This document shows positions 11,098-23,703 of a DNA stretch of 64,000 nt, in pieces. Origin of the DNA: Campanula takesimana (taxonomy: Eukaryota > Streptophyta > Magnoliopsida > Asterales > Campanulaceae). A program made the position numbers and the translations under genes. Below the pieces are notes generated by a model. It made no database searches, had not been told where the DNA came from, and worked only from the letters and a program-made list of their open reading frames with translations. Each line of letters opens with the position of its first letter. Within the stretch, counting starts at the first letter, position 1. Location: positions 1,718,219 to 1,782,218 of the forward strand of contig JAOWBW010000104.1 of the NCBI GenBank assembly GCA_026119855.1, in the 5' to 3' direction.

Positions 11098-14000
11098 ATG
11101 TCTATATTTCAGGTTCTTTGTTTCATGGCTGGATCTTCAAAAGCTAGAAATTATGAATGGATTCTCGATAGTGGGTGTTCAAGACACATGACTGGAGATG
11201 AATCCTTATTAGAAGATGTCCATGAAGAAAGAGGTCCCTTAGTAACATTTGGTGATAATAACAAAGGTCAAGTTGTAGCATATGGAAAGCTCAAGAAAGA
11301 CAAAGTGTGCATTGAAAGAGTCTCACTCGTCGAAGGGCTCAAGCACAACTTATTATCCATATCTAAATTCTGCGGCAAAGGATTAGAATCCCATTTTACT
11401 TCAACGCAATGTCTTATCAAGAATGGCAAAACTGGAGCTATCTTACTCACGGGATATCGTAAGACAAATATTTATATTATTGATTTCTATAGTATGAACT
11501 CTAGTACTAATCTTTGTTTTGTAGCAAAAAGTGTGAACGAAAATAGTTGGCTGTGGCACAAGCGCTTAAGTCACTTGAACTTCAAGTATCTATCTAAACT
11601 CAGCAGGAATAATCTTGTCAAATGACTTCCCAAGGTTGCTGATCATCATGACAAAAAGTGCGCCGCTTGTCAACTTGGCAAACAACCGAAGCAGTCATTT
11701 TCAAGCAAGTCAAATCCTTCAACTATTAGATGTTTGCAATTGCTTCACATTGATCTATTTGGACCAGTCACCACCGCAAGTATTAGAAGAAACAAGTATA
11801 CTCTAGTTGTGGTGGATGATTATTCAAGATATACATGGGTGGAGATGATGATTACAAAAGATGATTGTTATGATATTCTCACAACCTTATTTCGACTGCT
11901 CCAAACCCAAAAAGAAGATGACATCGTTAGTGTTCGATCCGACAATGGAACAGAATTCAAAAACAACGGTGTTGCTCGATATTGTGAAGATCAGGGATAG
12001 ATCACAACTTTTCAACCGCCAGAGTCCCTCAACAAAATGGCGTTGTTGAACGAAAGAATAGGACGTTGATTGAAGCGGGAAAGATGATGATAGCTGAAGC
12101 AAAATAGCCTAAGTACTTTTGGGAAGAAGCTATCAACACTGCATGCTTTACTCAAAATCGTTCCCTCATCAACAAACTTCACAACAAGACTCCGTATGAC
12201 CTTTGGCGTGGTAGAACTCCCAACATTGCATTCTTCAAGATCTTTGGTTGCAAATGTTATATCCTCTACAACGGAAACGAACATAGAGGTAAATTCGATG
12301 CCAAAGCCGACGAAGGTATTTTTGTTGGGTATGCCAAACACTCTAAAGCTTTTCGCGTTTTTAATAGAACTACATTAGTGATAGTTGAATCTGTACATGT
12401 TACTTTTGATGAACATTCTCTCCTTGAGCCACATTTGGCTCCAAATGTTGCTGATGATTCTGTTGAGCTAAATGATACAGGTGCTCCTATTCATGTTGCG
12501 CCCACTCAAGATCAGAATTTATCAACACAAGGAAATCCATCTACATCAAATGCGCCTAATTCATTGTATGGTGCACCTGGTGAATCCTCTATTGCGCCTC
12601 ATTCCAATGATGCGCCTCATGATTCCTCTCACGCGCCTATTTCTACTGCTGCATCTGGTGTTAACCCAAGTTTCAACTCTACACCAATTCAACCCCCAAA
12701 TTTTGATGATTTAGAATCTGGTGAAGATGTACCAATTGAAGACTTTCAAGTTACTACGACGCAACCTAACTTACCTCCTGAAGTTTGTGAAGTTAGAGGT
12801 CACCCAATTGCTAATATCATCGGTGATCTACAAGTTGGTGTTCGTACAAGGAGAGCTACAAACTTTGATGCTTACACTGCTTTTATCTCTCAAATTGAAC
12901 CGAAGAAGGCTGATGAAGCGCTACAAGATCCTAATTGGGTTGTTGCAATGCAAGAAGAACTTAATCAATTTGAACGATGTAAGGTTTGGACTCTAGTTCC
13001 AAGACCAAATGATCATGGAGTGATTGGTACAAAATGGGTGTTCAGGAACAAGATGGATGAGAATGGAACCATCACGAGAAACAAAGCAAGATTGGTTGCA
13101 CAAGGCTATAGGCAAGAAGAAGGAATTAACTACGATGAAACTTTTGCGCCCGTAGCAAGACTTGAAGCTATCAGATTATTTCTAGCTTACGCCGCTCACA
13201 AGAACTTCAAGTTATATCAAATGGATGTGAAGAGCGCGTTTCTTAATGGTGAACTCCAAGAACAAGTCTATGTTGCTCAACCACCTAGGTTTGAAGATTC
13301 ACAATTTCCAAATCATGTGTACAAACTCCAGAAAGCTTTGTATGGACTCAAGCAAGCACCAAGAGCATGGTATGATACACTATCCAAGTTTCTCATCGAA
13401 AAAGGCTTCACTCGCGGTAAAATCGATACAACTCTTTTCATTGCCAAACATAATGGTCATAAATTACTTGTTCAAATTTATGTTGATGATATTATATTTG
13501 GTTCTACTAATGAATTGTTGTGCAAGCGTTTTGAGAAACTAATGAAGAGCAAGTTTGAAATGAGCATGATGGGAGAACTCACATTCTTCCTCGGGCTTCA
13601 AATCAAGCAAATGAGTGAAGGCATCTTTATCAATCAAGCCAAATACACAAAGGACTTAATCAGGAAGTTTGGACTTGAAAATGCTAAATCATACGATACT
13701 CCAATGGCCACCGGCAACAAACTCGACAAAGATTTAAAAGGTAAACGTGTTGATCAAACGCTCTATCGAGGTATAATTGGCTCACTCCTTTATCTTACTG
13801 CTAGTAGGCCCGATATTATGTTTAGTGTTTGTGTTTGTGCTCGTTATCAATCCGACCCTAGAGAAGCACACTTAATTGATGTGAAACGTATTATTAGATA
13901 TCTCTCCGACACTGTTAACCTTGGACTTTGGTACACCAAAGATTCGAACTTTAAACTTGTAGGTTATTCAGATGCGGATTACGCAGCGTGCACCATTGAT

Positions 14001-14423
14001 AGGAAAATCACTAGTGGCACTTGTCATTTCCTTTGATATCGACTTGTGTCATGGGCAAGTAAGAAACAAGCTTCTGTATCTGTCTCAACAACCGAAGCCG
14101 AATATATCGCTGCGGGAAGTTGTTGTTGTCAAATACTTTGGATGAAGCAGCAATTGGTGGACTATGATATCATCGAAGAAAATTGTCCCATCTACTGCGA
14201 CAATACATCAACAATTGCGGTTTCTGAAAATCCTGTCGTGCACTCCAAGACCAAACACATCGACATCAAATATCACTTCCTCAAAGACCACGTGGAGAAA
14301 GGAAATATACATTTGGAACACGTGGGAACCGACTATCAAATCGCCGACATCCTAACGAAAGCACTTGACGCGAAACGGTTCACATTTTTGAGAGGTGAAA
14401 TGGGTATGCTTGAACTCAACTAA
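11098..14423 (+). pseudogene. pol of family A copy 1 (PR-IN-RT-RH)
   Basis: The order is copia-type. Aspartic protease: LDSGCSRHMTG at about 11158-11195. GAG-pre-integrase: WLWHKRLSHLNFKYL, about 11550-11590. Integrase: LHIDLFGP and VRSDNGTEF carry the two Asp, with the Glu in a shifted frame near 12050. Reverse transcriptase: FAPVARLEAIR to the YVDD active site at 13479-13490. RNase H: SDADYAAC to about 14423. Damage includes a stop at about 11624, a frameshift with stop near 11997, and TGA at 14034-14036 within RNase H where the other copies have Gly. The segment 12480-12720 between integrase and RT is a low-complexity linker full of GCGCCT. Function of the family: proteolysis, cDNA synthesis and integration. 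Confidence 0.9.
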
Positions 14424-15398
14424 ATTCAATATAGTTTTGTCAATACTAATGATTTTATGTTTTGTTGAGTTATGAGTAAACTAGGTTCAAATGTTAAATC
14501 ATTTCAAAGTTTCAAGGAAACTTCTTGCGCGCCTCACCATCCTGCGCGCCTAGCAACTATTGCGCGCCTAAGCATCTAATGCGCTTCAAACGCTTATGCG
14601 CACTCAAACATCTCTGCGCGCCTATTACGTAATGATATCTATACCATTTATGCGCCTTGATGAGTAATGCGCCTTGATGAGTAATGCGCCCCTTCATGCG
14701 CACATTAACTATTGCGGCTCATTCAATGCTCAAATATTTAATTTCAATGATTGAACGAATTAAAGTTTCACAAGTACCAGGTATGATTGCTCTTATTTAT
14801 TGTAGGAATCTTTGTATTTTGACATTTCTTTAATTGTTCAAGGGTACTTGTGCAATTAAATTTTTCCCTCGTTTTACGTTTTTCAAAATTTTAATTTCTG
14901 GGGATATATTTCTTGCACCCCAAACTTACACCAAAATAAATGTTTTTTGGTGTTTATGCAAAAATTAGTCAAAATTGCTCATACACTTAAAGGGAAAGTG
15001 GAGCAGTTTTTCTTTTACCCAAAATGTCACATCATGACACTTTATGTCATTCTGCATTTAATGTTCTTCAAATCACAAAAACCCTCAATTAATGCGCCGT
15101 ACCACCTGTCATGATGAGCCGTCTTTCTTAAAATCCCTCATAAATGCAAATCCTTTCAACTTCCCATCTTTTTAAATTTTAACCCTATTATTTCCATATC
15201 AGTGCAATATTTTTAATCATAACCTATATATACTTCCCTTCTCTCTCTCTCTCTCTCTCTCACCAACTCCATCTTTTACCTTTACCCCCCTACCAACTCT
15301 CAGTCTCTCTCCCGTCTCTATCTTCTCTCTCTCTCTCGTTTCTCTACCCTTATATATATTCATCATTTCCTTCTCTTTTTTCTTTATTTATATCTTTT
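14424..15398 (+). other. Non-coding spacer between RNase H and the env-like gene, family A copy 1
   Basis: There is no supported ORF. A dense cluster of GCGCGCC/TGCGCC motifs lies at 14524-14715 and includes a 17-bp tandem duplication (TGCGCCTTGATGAGTAA) at about 14650-14685. A CT microsatellite lies at 15239-15262 with more CT-rich sequence to 15345. The CT-rich stretch just upstream of the env-like ATG looks like a 5' untranslated region, so a separate promoter or a splice acceptor for a subgenomic RNA may lie here. The matching spacer in copy 2 is 44695-45500. Confidence 0.7.
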
Positions 15399-18300
15399 AT
15401 GGGTCCTAAGAAAGCTTCGAAATCTACACAAGACGAAATGGTATGGATTCTTAAACTCTTTAAATTTCTGAATTTCTTTATCTTCATTCTCTGTGTTCGT
15501 CATTTTCAAAACCCGAATGCCCATTTTTCTTGTTTAATCTTGCTTCGGTGATCCGTTTTCAAAATCGTTTGTTAGGTTATGTTCGTTTCATGATTTCGAG
15601 TCTTTATAGCTAAACTTTTCAACGATCAAGTAGTTATATTTCGCAAATCTGAAGATTTTCCATTTTTGACTTTTCGGTTTTTCGGTTCTTTGAATCCATT
15701 TACTGGATTCGTTGTTGATTCTTAATTGTTTTGTTTTACAATTTTGTTATCCTTGTCTTTGTGCGGTCATTTTGATATATTGTATGCTTGATTTGGTAAA
15801 GTTTCACGAATTATGTGTTCTTGGTGTTCTTGGTGTTCTTCGAGCACTCAAGGCATGTTCTTCGTGTTCTTCATCATTTTTGCTTGACTTGGGTTTCATA
15901 ATTTTCAAAACTTGTTTTTCAAAATTTTCACGTTTTGATTCTGAAAACTTTCATATGTATGTTTGCTTGTGTTTGTGAGTTTTTATACTGAGTTTAAATT
16001 TCTACATAGTAATGCGCCAATATATGAATTCATGCGGCTAGTATGATTATGCGCACATTGATATTATGCGCCTCAAAGTGATTCTATGCGCCTACTTGTG
16101 TTTGCGCCTCAATCTTTTATGCGCCTAATATCATTATGCGCCTACACTTATTATGCGCCCCAAATTCATACTTAGTCAATTTTATGTTCAAATTTTTCTT
16201 AGTATATTTCATAGAACCATAAATATGCGCCCTGTATTTCTATGCGCCTCATAATTTCATGCGCCTACTATAATCATGCGCCTTGACTCACTGTGCTCTC
16301 TTATGCGCCCATGACTCTCTGCGCCTAATTATTTTATGCGCCTAAAATTTTGTATGCGCCTAGTCCTCACTTTGCTTATTTATGATTCTATGCGCCTAAT
16401 TCACACTAATTCCTTTCATTGTTTATCTTTTTTCAGGATCTCAATAATTTCAGACCTGGTGAAACCTTTGATTTAAACGAGCTAGCTGCTGATCCCATGG
16501 GTGTAGATGTCATGGAATATATCAGACTTGCTGGACTCCTTCCCTTATTCACTCTGGAGCAACCTTTCTACTCACCGCTCCTAGTTGACGAATTCTTCTC
16601 CACAGCTAAATTTGTGGAAATTCCAACTGATGTAGAAGGGATGGTGCGCTATCGGATACGCGCGGTGGTTCAAGATGTTGAAATCACTATGTCTGCTGGC
16701 ACTATCAAAAAGATTGTCAACTTCAACACTACTGGCCCTTTGAGTGTTGCTGGCAAAATCAGTTCTTATTCAGACGCTGCTCAAAATATTATGGCGCGCT
16801 CTCTTCTTAAGATCCCTACTCTTCAAAACAATATCAAGACTGTGGAAATTAGAGATGGTGGTGATTTACTGGCGCATGTTGCGCATCTGGTTGGCACTTC
16901 CATTATCTTCAAAACTGGAAATGTCAACAGATTTACTATGGAGCAGTGGGAATTTACAGCTGCTATTATGGCAAAGACCATCCTCAACTGTCCTCATATC
17001 TTATTCACGAATCTTTAGGACCAGATTGACAAGTACAATAAAAACAAGGCTGAGGGAAAGACGAAGTTCAAGACTCACTGCCGTATCCTAACAAAGATCT
17101 TTCTCTCCTATCCTGCTCTTGCAAATTTCCTTGCTCAGAACCCAGCCTACCAAACCACTGATGTCCCTATTTTTGGTAAGGACAGCTTAGTGATGAAAAG
17201 GCGCAGAAAGCGCATGGCCAAGCGCACGCCAAGGGTGAAAGGCGCTCAGTTGGTTGATGAAGCCACTGATTCTGATGAAGAAGCAGCTGGCGCAGATGGT
17301 GAAGAAGAAGCTACAGTAGCGCCACGCGCAGAATCTGGACCTATTCCTGGCGCAGTTAAAGGCAAAGGCAAAGGGATTGCTGAAGAACCAAGCAGACCTG
17401 CTAAGCACCCCAGAACCAACACTGAAGAAGAAAAAGAGCTGAAACGCGCTAAAGAAGCCAGTAGACTGGAAGCGCAGTTGAAAAGGGATGAAGAATTCAG
17501 ATTGAAACAGGCTGCTGATTTATCTAAATCTGAAAGGCGCAAAGGCGCAGGGTCTAGCGCTGATGCACGCGCGCCTGCTCCTGATGCGCCTCCAACTGTT
17601 CATGCGCCTCCATCTGATCGTCAACAACTCAAAGAAAAAATCTCTGCAGATTTATTTGGTGAAGACATTGAGGATCAACCTCAGGGGGAGCCAGAACCTT
17701 TAAGGCGCAAACCATCTTCTGTGCGCCCAAAGGCTCCTGCGCCTCATCCTGAAGAAATTTCTTCAAGTGCAGAGTATCTTCCATCTCCTCCTCGCGCTCC
17801 TACTCCGCGCCCCTCTACTCCTGCGCCTCCTCCTCCCACTCCTGATATGAGTGTGGTTATTTCTCTTCTCCAGCAACTCCAGCAAGGCCAGTCTCAAATG
17901 AACTCACAATTAGAGCTTCAAACTTCAATGCTTACCCAGCAGGCTGATGAGATTGCTGCCATTAAGGGGGAGATAAAGCGCATAGATGCCAACATCAAGG
18001 ACAAACACTTCCTGACCCCTCAATAGTGGAATGATGCTATTGATCAGATGAACGATTTATTCAAAGGTACTCTTGCTTCTCTTCACGAGCGAATTAGCGC
18101 TGGCATCCAACTCACCGATGGCTAAGATTTTATTAACGCTATAAAGGAAGTAGAGTCGAACATAGCGGGTGATATAAGGAAACTGTTTGAAATGGTGGCT
18201 GGAGATAGCCATAAGTTATTGAGCGTTGTTGATAAGCTCAACGAAGTTAAGGATGAGCTACAAATCCTGGGACTATCTGTCTATGGCGCAGAACAAAATG

Positions 18301-18764
18301 ATGAACCAAGCGCTGCTCCAATTGCGCCTGATTCACATGCGCCTGGATCTCATGCGCCCTCTTCTAGCTCTGCTCCAGCTCCTAGCGCGCATGTTGACAT
18401 TAATTCCCTGCTTTCAAAGATTGATGTTTTGAAGGAATTAATTGTCACTCACTTCAACGCCGCGCACTCCAGTGCAGACAGGCGCTCAGGTAGGATTTCC
18501 TCTGACATTGTTTCAGCGCAGGCTGCCATTGAAGCTAACTTTCAGAACGTTGCAGAAAATGTCGCTCAACAGCAAGCCATTACCCAACGCACCATTGATG
18601 AATATCAAAACATCAATGTTGGTCATTTGCGCTACCTCAGAGACGGCGTCACGGACACTCATGGTTTAGTGAACCGTAGTCATCAGCTTGCAAAGCAAAT
18701 TCAGCGCTCTGTTTCAGAGATCATTGAAGGATTGAAGGACGATGACGCGCCTCCCAACCCTTAG
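15399..18764 (+). pseudogene. Env-like third gene of family A copy 1 (spliced)
   Basis: Exon 1 is 15399-15440 (MGPKKASKSTQDEM), the intron is 15441-16436 (GTATGG...TTTCAG), and exon 2 begins at 16437 (DLNNFRPGETF). The N-terminal domain contains LLPLFTLEQPFYSPL. A basic NLS-like patch follows (MKRRRKRMAKR, about 17193), then Lys/Glu-rich and Pro/Ala-rich segments with APAP runs, a coiled coil (about 17850-18000), and a C-terminal tail ending DDDAPPNP. I see no signal peptide or membrane span, so a true envelope role is doubtful. The N-domain resembles the plant-transposon domain found in SIRE third ORFs, by memory only. Exon 2 keeps one frame throughout and has three nonsense codons: TAG 17016-17018, TAG 18024-18026 and TAA 18123-18125. 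Copy 2 has sense codons at all three places. Confidence 0.8.
16012..16400 (+). repeat. TATGCGCCT-rich array inside the env-like intron
   Basis: About 17 copies of TGCGCC, mostly as TATGCGCCTA, are spaced irregularly about 15-30 bp apart in otherwise AT-rich intron sequence. The array ends just before the splice acceptor. The same array lies at 46128-46490 in copy 2, but not in the homologous intron of family B. Confidence 0.85.
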
Positions 18765-19300
18765 TTTCTATTTGTTTGTAAGTTTGTTAGAACTCTGTTT
18801 TAGTGTCTTTTGTGACAGAAACTACTTTTTGAGTTAGTGATTTAGTGCTTACTTGTTTTAGCACATCTTTTGTCTTTGTTCTATTCAAAACTTGTAATCT
18901 GTAACTCCTACATCCCAAGTTTTAATGAGAGCAATGCATCACTTATTATCAAACTTTGTTCACTCAAACTCCTTGTTTGTAGAACAATGAATATAGTTTA
19001 AATTCATATGCATCATACTGAATTATTTCATACTTTCATGCATTGAGTTTAAACTTGGTTTAAACACATTTCATAACTAAAATTCATATATCATTTTGAA
19101 TGTGTTGAACTATTGTTTCTATCTTTCCATATGTAATGTGTTATCCTTATTAGAATAGATTAGAAATCTATATCTTGGACTAGTGTGTGCATTAACTTGA
19201 GACATGATTTATCAAAGTTATTTATTTGAACATGTTTTTATCAAGTATAATGTTTGTCCTTGATATAGTAGGTAATGGCATCAATCAAATAGGAGGAGAT
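18765..19300 (+). other. 3' untranslated region and polypurine tract, family A copy 1
   Basis: AT-rich and non-coding. AGGAGGAGA at 19291-19299 abuts the 3' LTR and is the polypurine tract that primes plus-strand cDNA. No other feature is seen. Confidence 0.8.
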
Positions 19301-20735
19301 TGTTAGGTATGCCCAAATATATCTCAGTTTTAATGTAATAGGATTTATTTAGATTTGATTGATCCATCACCTAAGTTTTATTTCATGGACTTTAGACCCA
19401 CATGTAAGAAGTATTTATATTTCATTTTTTAGGTAGTCTATTGTTATAGAATAGGCTTAGAAATAGGGCAAGAAGATCAAGATTCAAGAAAATCACATTT
19501 TGAGCTGAGCCATGCACCTATGCGCCATGCGCCTAATAGCGCGCGTATATAAGCATTCTTCTAAGAAATGCTATGCGCCTCACTTTGATCATACGCGCCA
19601 TGCGCCTCATAAGCCTTAGCGCGCGCAGTCTCTATGCGCCTCTTGGCTCAACGCGCCTCAAAGTGTTGATTCAACACTCAGTGATTTATTGAAGACTCAA
19701 AGACTTGAAGAGAATTCAAATTACGCCAATGATCCAACGGTGGTTAAAAGATGCATATGCGCCTAATCTGTTGACACGTGTCCATAACGGTCACATTTAT
19801 GTTGAGTGTCAAAGTGGCCATAATATATGCATGCTCCAATCAACGAGTGACAGCACATCTTATCCACAAGGATCTCCAACGGCTAGTTTTTTGAAGTTCA
19901 CTATAAATACCCCATAATAACTTCAACATTTTGAAGTTGCTGAGTTCTGCTAAGAATTTCAAGAATTTCTCTCTCAAAGCATTTGTTGAAGATTTGAAGA
20001 TTGCCTTTGTTTTTCCAGATTTCCTCAAGAACATCTTCATACCTTCATCCTTAGCCCAGATCTTCAAGCTATAACACTTTAGTTTCATTGTGCTCTAAAT
20101 CATAAAGATCTAAAGAGCCTTGATACTAAAATCACACACGCACCTCTTTAAGTTTGATAACTTAGATCTTTCTTTTAGAGATACACCGGTTATTGTTTTG
20201 GATTTGTTCATTCATAGAATATTAGATCTTGAGTTAGTGTAGAAGCTCAAAAGTTGTAATTTGTAACACTCTCTCATTATATAAGATCTCCATTAGAAAT
20301 CCAAGACTAACCATCTTGGTAGAGGACGTAGATCTTCATTGATCGAACCTCTCCAAATAGCTTGTGTTATTATCTTGTCATTTACTTTCAAGTTATTATC
20401 TTCACTCACTATTTGCTTGTTTACTCATTGTAGATTGATTGATCTGAATTGTGTTGTGTTGTTAACTCATTTGCCTTAGTTTCTTATTTCACCCACTTTG
20501 AGCCAAAATCCTTAGTGTGTGTGTGCGCCCCCCTTTATCACTCTGCGCCTATTTACATTACTAAATTCCGCTGTGCATTTCACTCACTTACTTAGGCGCA
20601 TATCATAACTCTTATTTGATAAAGTGCGCATTTGCAATTGAGTTTATAAAGGGTACGAAAATAATTTTAAAACAGCTATTCACCCCCCCCCCCTCTAGCT
20701 ATTTTTCATACCCTTGTTGCCCTTTGGGACCAACA
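19301..20735 (+). repeat. 3' LTR of family A copy 1
   Basis: 1,435 bp, from TGTTAGGTATGCCC to CCTTTGGGACCAACA, followed by the GCCCG target duplication. It differs from the 5' LTR at roughly 27 places by eye. Several differences are C/T changes in CpG within the TGCGCC motifs. Confidence 0.93.
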
Positions 20736-20886
20736 GCCCGCCCCAAGCCCGTTTGGCCCGCGGCCCAAATGGGTTGGCCCAAAATGGCCCACTTGCATTT
20801 GGGTTGGTATATTTACGACCCAACTCACCCTTATCCTATGGCGGGGCGGGCCAGCCCAACTGGCCCAGCCCAAATTGACGGCTCTA

Positions 20887-21110
20887 CTTTTAAGGAAAAC
20901 CAAGCAACCAAGTCTTAGGATTCTCGCCCAAAACTCGATGGCATTCTGCGTAAATAATCTTGGTGCAAGGGGTAGTTCTGGAGCTGAAATGCTATGGTAC
21001 CTTCTACATCCACATAAGCTGACAAAAATATTGGGCAGTGTATATTCTGCGCATCCCTACATATCACTAGGGTTCTAGGAACCGTCCAAATTCAAACTCT
21101 TAAGAGTAAA
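20887..21110. repeat. Segmental duplication, copy 1, right part, plus flank
   Basis: After the hAT right end and its CTTTTAAG duplication, the sequence matches copy 2 again, but about 166 bp present in copy 2 (31057-31223) is missing here. The join lies in short A-rich sequence (GGAAAACC/AAAAGCAACC). Matching ends near ATGGTACCTT (about 21000). The rest, to 21110, is unique flank ending in GTAAA, the gypsy target duplication. Confidence 0.85.
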
Positions 21111-23699
21111 TGTCGCGCCCCGACCCGTGGTCCTACTTGGCCTCACGTCCGGGACACGCACGGAAGACGACATAAAACAATTTAAAGGAAATTTTTCGAA
21201 ATATACTTTCATAAAAAGGATCACACGACCAACACAACTACTTGAAACTTGACTTGAAGTCATAAAACAAACCAACTTTCACAACGAGTACTGAGCCACT
21301 TGGTCACAACTTTACTTACAAATATACAACACCGACATCAACTAAAAGAGATGATACAAAACTAAGTCACGGGTACACTACCCAAAAGGTGTTACATTTA
21401 CATAATGTATCCTTTAACATACACACTACTTCCCAAAAGTCTTACCAAAGATCCTCTTCCCGACGTCCTCCCTGTGTGTGAACTATCCCCTGGGCTCCTT
21501 ATCTAAAACGGTAAACAAATAAGGGGTGAGAATAAATCTCAGTAAGTTACTAAAATGCAACTACATTACATGCTTATATGATAAACATAAAGGAACAATG
21601 TCACAAATGATCATATAGCATATAGCACATAATATGAGAGGCTCCCTATCGCCAACCGTCCCATACGGTTGGAAATAACGACCCACTCATCATACAACAC
21701 ATAGTGTAGGAGTAAACACTCCTACGAGGATACCAATCCAAGGTTTACCGAAATAACATGATCATCAGAGAAAACCATCAGAGAAAACCATCTGAGAAGA
21801 CCATCTGTCTGAAACCATCTGAGCAGCATAAATAGCTGAAGCCGGGATCCCGAAAACCAAACCATATCCAACAGATCCAAAGTAACAACGGGCAGCATCA
21901 ATAGCTGAAACAGGTTCCGGAACCATATAACATAACAACAACAATAGTGGGAGAAAATGACACAAAGTCATACCCCTAAATGCTCACGCGAGGGAGCGAG
22001 TTCATCCCATCCAAGGCCAATCTGGACTGAGGAAATAGGTCCAGTGGAAAAGCCTTATAGTGCACTTAACTGATGCCACTACAATGCCTTCCACCTCCAC
22101 TCGATAACATCCCAAACCTGGGAAATAGGACCAGTGGAAAAGCCTTATAGTGAACTTGGCTAGTGTGCCACGATAATGCTTTCCACCTCCACTTGATAAC
22201 ACACAAAACCAGCTGGACTTTCAACAAAGAGCACAGTAATAAATACTTGCTAAAACAACAACCAGGGCATGATTCCATAGAAGAAAACCACACAAGCTCA
22301 TCATAGAGAAGTAAACACGTTTTCACAATAATGTGCACAATCTTGACATTAAGTCACCACATAATCCATCTACACAATCACATTAAGTCAAACCCGATCA
22401 CAAATGACCAATTCTATCATTTTGATACCTCATAACAATTATCTAGGCATCCTAGGACATCGCCTAAGACCTAGCCCAATACTTAACGAAAAACAAACAA
22501 GTTGTTAAAACTCAGACTGCTCGGCCGCTCTACTTACTTGACTCGGCCGAGCGGATCGGTCGAGTCCTTTACTTTGATCGGTCGCTCTCCTAGAACTCAA
22601 CATTCGACAATAAGGGGATCGGCCGCTCTAATTTACTGACTCGGCCGCTCCACTGCAGAATGGCCAATTTCCAGGAAAAATCTAACAAAGTTCACTTTCA
22701 TTACCAAGTTGCTACCCAATCCTAAAGCACAACAACATCCTTATAACTTCACAACACTACCATACCAACCTCATCTAGCATATACCCATAATAATAAAAG
22801 TTATTACTACTCTCTCCGTCCCAAATTTACAAGTATAATAAAAGTTATTACTACTCCCTCCGTCCCCAATTTACAAGTATAATAAAAGTTATTACTACTC
22901 CCTCCGTCCCAAATTTACAAGTATAATAAAAGTATACCAAAACATCATTTCATCACATATTAAGCATATATAGCATAATTATGACCATTTTAACACTTAA
23001 AGGGGGGGGGGATTAGTAACTTACCTATTTTCCGGAAAAGTATCAAGAAAATAATATTTGATCCGGTAGAAATGGCATACTCAACGCCCTGATCATTTTG
23101 GTATAATTAGTTTTTAAAACGGAGAAGTAATTAAAAAGAAAGAAAATAAAATATGTAGAAACCATTACCTAAAATTACTAAAAATCGGATAACCAAATTA
23201 CTCAATAATTGAACAGCATATCATTCATCCTTGTAGTAGTATTCGGTTCTGCAGTAGAAAAATTAGAATAGCCACGGGTTTACTTTATCTCCTGTATGAG
23301 CAAATTGACTCTTTAAGTTATTTATACTTAGCTTATATACTAGAGTCAAAAATGGTGAGTCAATAAAAGATTAATACACCTCATGCCTAGATTTTGCATA
23401 TGTTGTCCACCTAAGATGTTTTTATAAAAACGTGGCCCATTGTCCACTTTAACTCCTCTACTTCCATTTCTAACAACTAAACCCCCCAAACTTTAAAGTT
23501 ATACTTTGAACCCTAAAGTTTCAACTTAATCATTTAACTCCTTTAACCATTATTACTACTAACTAAATAAATAACACAATTAAGCAAATAATTTAAGCAA
23601 GTCATAAAATGTAATGCAACACATAATATGCACACAAAAGTTCAAATTAAAATTCCCAAAAATATAAAATAAATAGGGACGGGTTTTGGGGTCGTTACA
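21111..23699 (-). repeat. 3' LTR of the Tekay-like element
   Basis: 2,589 bp. In plus-strand reading it runs from TGTCGCGCCCCGACCC to GGGGTCGTTACA. It contains the 44-bp tandem array at 22789-22931 and, at 22500-22660, several CGGCCG/CTCGGCC motifs. Small ORFs in it have no known match. It is nearly identical to the other LTR. Confidence 0.92.
22789..22931. repeat. 44-bp tandem repeat with Stowaway-type core
   Basis: Three copies of a 44-bp unit (TTATTACTAC starts at 22801, 22845 and 22889) contain ACTCCCTCCGTCCC. The other LTR has two copies (28487 and 28531). The core is the terminal sequence typical of Stowaway MITEs, so the array probably grew from a captured MITE end. Confidence 0.9.
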
Positions 23700-23703
23700 A
23701 TCA

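Larger units (their letters stand above)
7171..20735 (+). mobile_element. SIRE-like Ty1-copia element, family A, copy 1 (full length)
   Basis: This is a complete element of 13,565 bp with target duplication GCCCG (7166-7170 and 20736-20740). The order is 5' LTR, Met-type primer-binding site, gag, protease, integrase, reverse transcriptase, RNase H, a spliced env-like gene, polypurine tract and 3' LTR. Integrase before reverse transcriptase marks Ty1-copia, and the large size plus a third gene after RNase H point to the SIRE/Maximus lineage. The LTRs are about 98% identical by eye, so the insertion is not very old, but gag and pol carry several frameshifts and stops. It is inserted in the subterminal region of the hAT element. 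Confidence 0.93.
3640..20886 (-). mobile_element. hAT transposon interrupted by a copia element
   Basis: The left end reads TATAGCCGTCAATTTGGG and the right end, in reverse, TAGAGCCGTCAATTTGGG. The terminal repeat extends to about 22 bp with one mismatch. A perfect 8-bp target duplication, CTTTTAAG, flanks it (3632-3639 and 20887-20894), as expected for hAT. Both subterminal regions are rich in GGGC/GCCC. Without the copia insertion (7171-20735 plus one GCCCG) it is about 3.7 kb, a normal size for an autonomous hAT element. Its transposase gene lies on the minus strand at 4182-6482. The empty site is preserved near 31042-31049. Confidence 0.93.

Noticed and set aside
15712..15978. ORF with Cys/Ser-rich and hydrophobic sequence, partly conserved at 45825-46127
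   Set aside because: It lies inside the predicted env-like intron; similarity between copies reflects common descent of the intron, and the reading frames do not agree along their length.
16437..18764. A true retroviral-type envelope glycoprotein
   Set aside because: I see no signal peptide, membrane span, cleavage site or fusion peptide; the protein is basic, Pro-rich and coiled-coil, so only the positional term env-like is used.
22002..22338. Minus-strand ORFs in the Tekay-like LTR, repeated at 27688-27888
   Set aside because: They are duplicated only because the LTR is; no domain, and LTRs of this lineage are not coding.
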